Below, one piece after another: positions 54,161-60,604 of a stretch of DNA of 64,000 nt. Within the stretch, counting starts at the first letter, position 1; every line of letters starts with the position of its first letter. Position numbers and translations under genes: made by a program. Under the pieces are notes generated by a model. That model was given only the letters and a program-made list of their open reading frames with translations, did not search any database and was not told where the DNA came from. Origin of the DNA: Sphingomonas canadensis (GTDB lineage Bacteria; Pseudomonadota; Alphaproteobacteria; Sphingomonadales; Sphingomonadaceae); NCBI RefSeq assembly GCF_026013525.1, contig NZ_JAPDRA010000011.1, positions 62,001 to 126,000 of the forward strand, in the 5' to 3' direction.

Positions 54161-54326
54161 ACCCGAACCCAGCATGCCGCGATTGTGGCACAGGCGGCGC
54201 CGCACATGAAGGCCCAAAGGACCGGCTCGCCGCCCCTCCCGGCCGGATCGCCGCCGCAACGAAGCGCCCCCCTTTCCCGCGTGGCCCCTTGCCTGCCCCC
54301 CGGCCGCGCCCTAGCAGGACGGGACC

Positions 54327-54416
54327 GGAAGAGTGTCCGAGTGGTTTAAGGAACCGGTCTTGAAAACCGGCGACGGGGCAACCCGTCCGTGGGTTCGAAT
54401 CCCACCTCTTCCGCCA
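54327..54416 (+). tRNA. tRNA-Ser (anticodon UGA)
   Basis: This is a complete cloverleaf of 90 bases including the encoded CCA. The acceptor arms are GGAAGAG and CTCTTCC, with discriminator G. The anticodon stem is CCGGT/ACCGG with loop CTTGAAA, so the anticodon is TGA (54361-54363). A long variable arm (GACGGGGCAACCCGTC), typical of serine tRNAs, is followed by the T arm GTGGG-TTCGAAT-CCCAC. It decodes UCA and related codons. An AT-richer segment begins directly after it. Confidence 0.97.
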
Positions 54417-54450
54417 TCTTTGCAACCGGTTGTCGCAAGAGGAAGAAAAA

Positions 54451-55029
54451 ATGGCGCGACTCATTGGCATGGCATTGATCGGAGCGATCACCGTTTATCC
54501 GACTTCAGTGGCGGCCAAGGAGGACTTTCCTCCCAATGTAACAATTGCAAAAGACAAGACGGTCGAGATGATTGATTGGTCATTCCCGATTAATCAGCCG
54601 CTAGATTTTTCTCGCCTGAAACGCTGCGTAGCGACCAACATTCATGGCGACGAAGTTCAACTGCGCGACAGTGCGGGGTCATGGGTCGGACCAGCGACAG
54701 GAAATTATTACCAGCGCGACAATCGCGGCACCGCGCAAGCTCGCGACACATTTAAAATGGTTGACGACAAAGCTCAGTTTCTGATTGCTCAAGGCCAGAC
54801 AGATAGAACATCTGGATTGTCGGGCTGGATCATTCGCTTCGATCTAGAAGCGGCTTTGGAACAGGGCCGCGTGACAATGACAATGCGCAACCTAAAGCTC
54901 GCGGCAAGCAACACTGGTTCACTTACAAATGACGGATTTCAGCCTCTGGGCAGTTGGTATCGGTTCAAGTCCAACTATGCGGCGCTGGAAGCTGTCGCTA
55001 ACACCCTCAAGGCTTGCATCCTGGCCTAG
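54451..55029 (+). CDS. exported hypothetical protein in AT-richer patch after tRNA-Ser
   Basis: This 192-residue protein has a signal peptide (RLIGMALIGAITVYPTSVAA). A mature part with two cysteines (near 59 and 190) contains a WIIRFDLEAALEQGRVTMT-like strand region. I do not recognise a family. Base composition over 54541-54660 is about 46 percent GC by hand count, against about 70 percent in neighbours, and codons end in A/T far more often. Its place right after a tRNA gene suggests horizontal gain. ATG 54451 is preceded by AAGAGGAAG. The stop overlaps the remnant gene on the other strand. Confidence 0.7.
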   Translation: MARLIGMALIGAITVYPTSVAAKEDFPPNVTIAKDKTVEMIDWSFPINQPLDFSRLKRCVATNIHGDEVQLRDSAGSWVGPATGNYYQRDNRGTAQARDTFKMVDDKAQFLIAQGQTDRTSGLSGWIIRFDLEAALEQGRVTMTMRNLKLAASNTGSLTNDGFQPLGSWYRFKSNYAALEAVANTLKACILA

Positions 55030-55185
55030 CCGAAGCACTCCCATGTTCCGTTTTGCTCCCATGCTCGCAGGGTAGCAACAAAGGCAATCATGTCCCGCTG
55101 GTCCAGCGCCCCCGCTTTTGATTCCGGGCAGCACCTCGCGTTCAACCCAAGCGTCAAATGAACCGAACAGGAAATTCCGAGGACA
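55026..55185 (-). pseudogene. frameshifted gene remnant in the tRNA-Ser patch
   Basis: On the minus strand two frames join into one protein-like tail: GSFDAWVEREVLPGIKSG in one frame, then ALDQRDMIAFVATLRAW and EQNGTWECFG with a TAG stop at 55028-55026 in another. The junction lies at a run of five C (55109-55113 on the plus strand); with four C the reading would be continuous. A stop at 55186-55188 cuts it upstream, so only a C-terminal piece of about 50 residues remains. GC is about 47 percent over 55141-55200. The original function is not recognisable. Confidence 0.55.
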
Positions 55186-55214
55186 CTATACTCAACCCCT
55201 CTCCAAAGGCGCTC

Positions 55215-55889
55215 TCATCCCGCCCGCCGGAAAGTCGCCACCAGGTACGATGCCAGGTCCGGCGCCAGCGCGCAGGCAAGGCTGTCGAGCGGGCGGAGCG
55301 GCATGCGTAGCGCGGCGGGGAGGCGGTGGATGGGGAGCATCAGCGTGCCGTCCATCCGCTCCAGCTCCAGCCCCGCCGCACGGCCCAGCGCGGCGAACTC
55401 GCCCTGCGTCAGGCTGGTAGAACCGTGCCAGCCGTCCGCCCGGCGGCGGCCCAGCCCGCGCCGCGTGGCGGACGCGCAATCGACCACGAAGACGCCGCCG
55501 GGCTTCAGCACCCGTGCCACCTGGGCCAGCAGCCCCGCCACGCTGGGGCCGTCCAGGTGCATGAGCACGTGGAAACAGGTCGCCCCGTCGAAGCTTGCAT
55601 CGGCGAAGGGCAAGGCGGCGGTGGCGTCCGCCACCTCGAATTGCTTGCCCGGGTGCTTGGCCGTTGCGATCCGGACGCTCTCGGCGCTGGCGTCGCAGCC
55701 ATGGGTGGCGAAGCCGGTCAGCCGCCCGGTACCGCAGCCCACGTCGAGCACCGCGCCCGAAAGCCCGCGCGTGGCGCCCAGGATCGCGCGCTCCTGCTCG
55801 TCCACGAAGCGGCCATAGGTGCCGGCGAAGCGATCGGAATCATATTCCGGTGCCAGCCGGTCGTAATAATCGACAATTGCCTTATCCAT
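55215..55889 (-). CDS. class I SAM-dependent methyltransferase
   Basis: This 224-residue protein has the Rossmann-type SAM motif LDVGCGTGRL (about residues 48-57), followed by an acidic-loop region (GCDASAESV), FEVADATAALPFADASFD and the post-motif LKPGGVFVVD. The N-terminus YYDRLAPEYDSDRF is typical of ubiquinone/menaquinone- or small-molecule-methylating UbiE-like enzymes. The substrate is unknown. ATG 55889 has AGGGGCGG upstream; a GTG/ATG nine codons earlier is less likely. GC content is back to the genomic norm here, marking the end of the AT-rich patch. Confidence 0.82.
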   Translation of the reverse strand: MDKAIVDYYDRLAPEYDSDRFAGTYGRFVDEQERAILGATRGLSGAVLDVGCGTGRLTGFATHGCDASAESVRIATAKHPGKQFEVADATAALPFADASFDGATCFHVLMHLDGPSVAGLLAQVARVLKPGGVFVVDCASATRRGLGRRRADGWHGSTSLTQGEFAALGRAAGLELERMDGTLMLPIHRLPAALRMPLRPLDSLACALAPDLASYLVATFRRAG

Positions 55890-55997
55890 CGGCGCCGCCC
55901 CCTGCCCCGTTCCCACGCGAAACGGCGATCATGGCATCCGATGCGCCCGCGCGTCCACCGGCCGCCGCGATTTTCCGGGAATTCCCGCCTGGGCGGA

Positions 55998-56576
55998 TCA
56001 GTCGCGCGGCTGGGTCAGGCGCGGGATCGTGTTCAGCACCGCCGCCGGAATGCCGCCGCCGATGCTCAGCACCGGGCTGTCGGTCTGGCCGTCGATGCGC
56101 AGCACCAGCCGCCCCTCAAGCGCGGTAGGCGGGCGCATCCGCCGGCTGAGCGCATCGCGCACCGCATAGCGGGCGCCCTCCCCGCTCAGCACGTCCGGCA
56201 GCGCGGCCCGCGCGCCCGCAGCGGGATCAAGCGAAGGAATACCCGCGAAACTGAGGGTGAACCCCGGCCGTGGCACATTCTCGCCGAACGGGGAATCGAC
56301 CTGGGGAGCAACGCGCATCCCCTCGAACGCGGCGATCTCCGTGCGCGGGGGCGCATCCTGCGTTCTACCGCGCACATCGTAGCGGCGCAGCTCCGGGCTG
56401 TCGGCGATCGGAACCGGCGCGCGCGCGGTGCCAAGCGTCACGTTGCTGTCCAGCATCAGCAAGGCCAGCGTATCGGGAACGGGGGTGTAGCTGGCGCCCC
56501 CGCTTGCCGCAGCAGGCGTGGCCCCAATCACAGCCATTGCGCAGACGAACGAACGCGCCAGCATCACTGCCCCCAT
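55998..56576 (-). CDS. secreted hypothetical protein
   Basis: This 192-residue protein has a signal peptide (LARSFVCAMAVIGATPAAASGG) and a Pro/Ala-rich extended body without cysteines in the mature part. It ends with a LRIDGQTDSPVLSIGGGI-like stretch. The start could be 56576 or ATG 56564 (MLARSF). I do not recognise a family. It stands alone between a methyltransferase gene and the PilZ gene, on the same strand. It is probably periplasmic, with unknown role. Confidence 0.55.
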   Translation of the reverse strand: MGAVMLARSFVCAMAVIGATPAAASGGASYTPVPDTLALLMLDSNVTLGTARAPVPIADSPELRRYDVRGRTQDAPPRTEIAAFEGMRVAPQVDSPFGENVPRPGFTLSFAGIPSLDPAAGARAALPDVLSGEGARYAVRDALSRRMRPPTALEGRLVLRIDGQTDSPVLSIGGGIPAAVLNTIPRLTQPRD

Positions 56577-56652
56577 TCAGCGAATGGCGCGGACGATGGC
56601 CGGATTCGATGGTTAACGCAATCTTGCAATTAGCGGGGCGAAAACACCCGCA

Positions 56653-56979
56653 TCATTGCGCCGTAAGCAGCGCAAAAGCCTCATCCGTAAGCGGGTTGAG
56701 GAACTCCACGCCCGCCTCGAAATCGCCGGCCCACACGATGCGGGCGGCGCAATGTCCCACTTTGGGAAGCGTCAGCCAGATGGTCGTGCCTTGGCGCAGT
56801 TCCGAATAGGCCTGGAGCCGGGCGCCATGCGCGGAGATGTCCGTGATCTTGCACAACGCGCGATCGATGCCGCCGCGGCCGATGCGCGCGTCGAGCGAAA
56901 CCGGCGCGCGGGGGCTCCGCCGCCGGCCAAGGCTTTCAGCCGGTTCGAATTCCGCTGCGAATGCGATTGCCTTCTCCAT
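56653..56979 (-). CDS. PilZ-domain protein (c-di-GMP receptor candidate)
   Basis: This 108-residue single-domain protein shows both cyclic-di-GMP binding motifs of PilZ: the RxxxR-type arginine run (RRRSPR, residues 19-24) and DxSxxG (DISAHG, residues 47-52). An ending strand region (ARIVWAGDFEAGVEFL) follows. Such proteins bind c-di-GMP and act on motility, polysaccharide or other effectors through contact. No partner is adjacent. Confidence 0.85.
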   Translation of the reverse strand: MEKAIAFAAEFEPAESLGRRRSPRAPVSLDARIGRGGIDRALCKITDISAHGARLQAYSELRQGTTIWLTLPKVGHCAARIVWAGDFEAGVEFLNPLTDEAFALLTAQ

Positions 56980-57057
56980 GACCGGGAAGGCTAAGCCCCT
57001 GTGGCTAACGGCGCGTTAACGGCGATCCGGGATCGCCGCCACGCGCCGCACGCCGGA

Positions 57058-57288
57058 TCACTTCTTCGAAAGCGAGAGGCCGCCGAAGCGCTTGTTGAAG
57101 CGCGCCACCTGGCCGCCGGCATCGAGCAGGCGCTGGTTGCCGCCGGTCCACGCCGGGTGCGAGGTCGGATCGATCTCGAGCATCAGCGTGTCGCCTTCCT
57201 TGCCCCAGGTCGAGCGCGTCTCGTAGACGGTGCCGTCGGTCATCTGCACCTTGATCATGTGATAGTCGGGGTGCGTGTCTTTCTTCAC
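57058..57288 (-). CDS. rpmE: 50S ribosomal protein bL31
   Basis: bL31 bridges the ribosomal subunits. The 76-residue protein has the start [10 protein letters not shown], the [19 protein letters not shown] segment and no cysteines, so it is the zinc-independent form. A GGAACAGACCC ribosome-site region lies just upstream on the coding strand. The 170-base gap to the divergent gene at 57459 must contain both promoters; no clear boxes are seen. Confidence 0.95.
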   Translation of the reverse strand: MKKDTHPDYHMIKVQMTDGTVYETRSTWGKEGDTLMLEIDPTSHPAWTGGNQRLLDAGGQVARFNKRFGGLSLSKK

Positions 57289-57458
57289 GGGTCTGTTCCT
57301 TTGGAAAGCCGCCGGTTTCCGACCGGCAGCGGACGCGCGCGCCTAGCAGAGCCGGCGCGACGGCGCAACCTTGGCGGCGCGGCGGCATCGACAGGCAGGC
57401 CGCGAAGGCATAACATTGCGCCCGCGACGCCGGATCGCGCGCGATACGAGAGGACGCC

Positions 57459-57917
57459 ATGGCCATGTTCCCGCGAATCGACAGCCCCTGCCCCTATAAG
57501 GCGCAGCTCGACGAGGTGATGGACGGCCAGTTCTGCCGGATGTGCAAGCGCGACGTGCATGACCTGACCGCGATGGACGAAGCCGCCCGCCGCGCCTTCC
57601 TGGCCGGTTGCGAGACCGAGGTCTGCGTCTCCTATCGCATCCCCGCGCTCCGCCCGGCGCTGGCTGCGGCGGCGCTGGCCGCTTCGGTCGCGGCGCTTCC
57701 AGCGGCGGCCCAGTCGAGCGATCCGGCACCGGTGGAGGCCGCCGATATCGACGCGGCCTATGAGGATCTGGACGTGATCATCGTCGGCGGGATCACCGAT
57801 CCGAAGAACACCGCCAAGGCCGAAGATGCCGCCGACGCGGAGATCCCCGAACTGCCTGTGGTGGTGGAAGAGCCCGGCCCCGCCCCCCGGGCGGTCAGCG
57901 TGCCGGCACGCTCCTGA
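57459..57917 (+). CDS. membrane protein with N-terminal cysteine motif
   Basis: This 152-residue protein has an N-terminal cytoplasmic domain of about 60 residues with cysteines at 11, 26, 29, 51 and 56 (SPCPYK, FCRMCKRDVHDL, GCETEVCVSY). A membrane helix (about 63-83) and an acidic C-terminal part of about 65 residues follow. The Cys pattern suggests zinc or iron-sulfur binding. I recall similar small proteins in sphingomonads but no function. ATG 57459 follows GAGAGGA. Its 3' end overlaps the convergent transglutaminase-like gene by 23 bases. Confidence 0.7.
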   Translation: MAMFPRIDSPCPYKAQLDEVMDGQFCRMCKRDVHDLTAMDEAARRAFLAGCETEVCVSYRIPALRPALAAAALAASVAALPAAAQSSDPAPVEAADIDAAYEDLDVIIVGGITDPKNTAKAEDAADAEIPELPVVVEEPGPAPRAVSVPARS

Positions 57918-59382
57918 CCTCGCTCATCGTTTCCCAGCGGAGCAGGCTGGCGAGCTGATTGGCCGCGGCGATGGATCGCGCATCGCCATCGCCAACGGTC
58001 AGCACGATATGGGCGGAATCGAACGCCTCCAGCGCTAGATCGAAGCTCCGCCAGCGTCCATCGGCCCAGGCCAGCACCCAGCTATGCGGCATGAAGGCGT
58101 TGCTGACGCCATGATAGCGCGCCCGGGAATAGGCCAGGCCGTTCGCGACCTTGGCGGGGATGCCCGCCGCCCGGGCCAATGCGGCGAGCAGCACCGCCGC
58201 CTCCGTGCAATCGCCCGACTGGCGGCGGATCGTCTCCAGCGCGGAGAAATGGCCGACGAAGCTGACCTTGCGGATATAGGGCCGTGCCTCCTCCAGCAGC
58301 AGTTCCATCTTGCGCATGTCCGATATCTTCATGCGAGCGAAGGGCGCGGCGATGGCCCGGATGCGCGGGTGATCGCTCTGCAGCCACGGCGTAGGCCGCA
58401 GCGCGGCTGCCAGCGCGGCAGGATCACTGGCCAGGCCGGGGCCGCAATCGCCGCAGATGTCCAGCGTCAGCGATCCGCCCGCCATCGTCACGCGCTGCTC
58501 GCCCGTCTCCGGCGGCGCGAAGACGATGCCGTCCGTGAAGCCGAAGCGATAGCGGATATGCCCGCTCATCGCGGCGGGCGGGATGCGATAGGGCGATTTC
58601 ACCATCGCGTTGGTGACCAGCCGGTATGGCGGGCGCGATTTCATCGCCTCCTCGCGCGTTGCCGGGGCGATGGTCACGCTCGTCCCGAACATCGGCTGGT
58701 GCGATTCCAGGATGCGCCCGTCCGCGCCGATCACCAGCCGCGCGACACCGCGCAACTCGCCGCCCTCATAGCGTTTGCGCAGCGCGGTGAAGCCGCCGCC
58801 GGGCGCCGCGGGGCCGGGGATGGGCTCGATCGTCACGCGCTCTACCGCCATCGCGTCCAGGTTGAAGGCCGCGAAGCTGAGCGCCGGGTCCCGCGCGCGA
58901 TCCCATCGTGCGATCAGGCCGCTGCCGCCATCGAAGCGCACCCCGGCGGGCAGCGGCACGCGGATCACCTGGCGATCGGCGCCGGACTCGCGGGTGATCA
59001 CGGCCACGCCCGCCTCGAACCGTGCCGTCATGCGCAGCGTCACGCGGGTTCCCGTGCGCACCGTGCGGGCGATCGACACCGGCACGCCCCGGGCATCGAA
59101 CCGGGTCCGCGTTTCCTCTACGACGCGCCGCGCGCCCGAGCCGCCGTCGTCCAACCACACCTGCTGCGTCTCGAAGGTCTCGCGGCCCGATCCGGCGGGC
59201 ATGCCAGTGCGTGAGCCATGGCCGATCCAGTCACCGTTGCCGGCGAGGATCGCATACCAGCCGGAATCGTCACGCGCCTGCCCCGCCCCGGCCGGGCCAG
59301 CGAGCATCAGGGCAAGGAAAGCCGAAGCCGCAAGGGCACGCCCGCGCCAGGGCGAAGGGGCGGACGCGGCCCGGTCCCTCAT
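57895..59382 (-). CDS. exported transglutaminase-like protein
   Basis: This 495-residue protein has a signal peptide (about residues 1-36, LAASAFLALMLAGPAGAG). A large beta-rich N-terminal region (about 45-350) leads to a C-terminal transglutaminase-like domain with the complete triad Cys392 (SGDCTEAAVL), His433 (MPHSW) and Asp448 (SFDLAL). Such proteins act in the periplasm as proteases, cross-linkers or peptide-handling enzymes. The start ATG is at 59382; a longer frame exists upstream but is not conserved-looking. It is 23 bases downstream of fabZ. Confidence 0.82.
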   Translation of the reverse strand: MRDRAASAPSPWRGRALAASAFLALMLAGPAGAGQARDDSGWYAILAGNGDWIGHGSRTGMPAGSGRETFETQQVWLDDGGSGARRVVEETRTRFDARGVPVSIARTVRTGTRVTLRMTARFEAGVAVITRESGADRQVIRVPLPAGVRFDGGSGLIARWDRARDPALSFAAFNLDAMAVERVTIEPIPGPAAPGGGFTALRKRYEGGELRGVARLVIGADGRILESHQPMFGTSVTIAPATREEAMKSRPPYRLVTNAMVKSPYRIPPAAMSGHIRYRFGFTDGIVFAPPETGEQRVTMAGGSLTLDICGDCGPGLASDPAALAAALRPTPWLQSDHPRIRAIAAPFARMKISDMRKMELLLEEARPYIRKVSFVGHFSALETIRRQSGDCTEAAVLLAALARAAGIPAKVANGLAYSRARYHGVSNAFMPHSWVLAWADGRWRSFDLALEAFDSAHIVLTVGDGDARSIAAANQLASLLRWETMSEVRSVPAR

Positions 59383-59405
59383 CGAAGAGGCCAAGCCGCG
59401 CGCCT

Positions 59406-59885
59406 TCAGGCCGAGGGCGGGTCCGCGATCATCGCGGTGAATTCGCACTCGGTCGCCAGATCGTCGCCCAGATAGGCCTTGCCCGCGAACTTGCAGATTC
59501 GCGCGCGCTTCTGGACGAAGGAAACCTCAAGCCGCAGCAGCACCCCCGGCTCCACCGGCTTGCGGAACTTCACGCCATCGATCGACATGAAATAGACGAG
59601 CTTGCCCGATCCGGCGAGGCCCAGGCTTTCCACCGCGAGCACGCCCGCGGCCTGCGCCAGCGCCTCGACCTGCAGCACGCCGGGCATGATCGGCCTTCCC
59701 GGGAAATGTCCCTGGAAGAATGCCTCGTTGATCGACACCGCCTTGATGGCGACGATGCGTTCGTCGGGGATCAGCGTCTCGACGCGATCGACGAGCAGCA
59801 TCGGATACCGGTGCGGCAGCGCCGCCATCACCCGGGTAACGTCGAGGGGGCCGATGGCGGCCCCCTCGTTTGCGTCGCCGCTCAC
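59406..59885 (-). CDS. fabZ: 3-hydroxyacyl-[acyl-carrier-protein] dehydratase FabZ
   Basis: FabZ dehydrates 3-hydroxyacyl-ACP in fatty-acid synthesis. The 159-residue hotdog-fold protein has the catalytic His25 (PHRYPML), HFPG (60-63) and Glu74 (VEALAQAAG). Its start lies at the ompH stop (4-base overlap). The bamA-ompH-fabZ order, with rseP upstream, is a classical envelope and lipid A operon; lpxD usually sits between ompH and fabZ, and is not present here. Confidence 0.95.
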   Translation of the reverse strand: MSGDANEGAAIGPLDVTRVMAALPHRYPMLLVDRVETLIPDERIVAIKAVSINEAFFQGHFPGRPIMPGVLQVEALAQAAGVLAVESLGLAGSGKLVYFMSIDGVKFRKPVEPGVLLRLEVSFVQKRARICKFAGKAYLGDDLATECEFTAMIADPPSA

Positions 59886-60604
59886 CGGCCGGAAGGCTGC
59901 TGCGGCTTGAGCGCGGCCGGTGCGGCCGGAGCCGGGGCTCCCGGAGCCGGGTTCGCCGCACGCGCACGTTCGGCCAGCGCGCGAAGGATCTGGCGATACT
60001 GAACAAGCTGCTGCTGCATGTTGATCAGGTCGCGCGAGGGCTGCCAGTTCGACGGGGGCGCGGTGACCGGAATGGCCGGCTGCTTGTCGATCTCGGCGGT
60101 GATCGTGGCGGTGATATCCGACGAATCCGGCGCATAGATGAACGCCGACGGCGAAAGCACGACGTTGATCTTCTTGTCGGTCACGACCTTCTTCAGCGCG
60201 GTCTCATAGCCCTTGTAGAGCTGCTGGACGCCATAGGCCTGCGCGCGCGCGACCGGATCGGTCAGCGTGCCGATCTCCGCGTCCAGCGCGTTGGCCTGGG
60301 TGACGGCAGGATTCTTGGCCGCGATAGCGGCGTTCTGCTCGTTCTCGTCGAGGGTGCCGTCTCCGTTCTTGTCCAACGGGGCCAACAGCGCCTGGCGAGC
60401 CGCTTCCTTAGCCTTGGCCTGGTCGAGATTGCTCTTGAACATCGTCTCGACCGACTGAACCAAGGTCGTGTACGCCTTGGAATTGCCGATCGCGACGACC
60501 GGGTCGGCCTGGGCGATGCCGGCGACCTGCGCCTGCGCGGGGGCGGCGGCGGCAATCGCCGCCGGGGCCGCGGCCGCAGCAAGAATCCACGTGCTCAGTT
60601 TCAT
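59882..60604 (-). CDS. OmpH/Skp periplasmic chaperone with an EF-hand loop
   Basis: Skp (OmpH) holds unfolded outer-membrane proteins and hands them to BamA. The 240-residue protein has a signal peptide ([20 protein letters not shown], cut near AQA), the OmpH strands ([29 protein letters not shown]) and long coiled-coil tentacles. At residues 78-89 the tentacle carries [12 protein letters not shown], a canonical 12-residue EF-hand calcium loop. At about 240 residues it is longer than E. coli Skp (161), with a Pro/Ala-rich tail. Start ATG 60604 overlaps the bamA stop by one base (TAATG). Confidence 0.88.
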   Translation of the reverse strand: MKLSTWILAAAAAPAAIAAAAPAQAQVAGIAQADPVVAIGNSKAYTTLVQSVETMFKSNLDQAKAKEAARQALLAPLDKNGDGTLDENEQNAAIAAKNPAVTQANALDAEIGTLTDPVARAQAYGVQQLYKGYETALKKVVTDKKINVVLSPSAFIYAPDSSDITATITAEIDKQPAIPVTAPPSNWQPSRDLINMQQQLVQYRQILRALAERARAANPAPGAPAPAAPAALKPQQPSGR

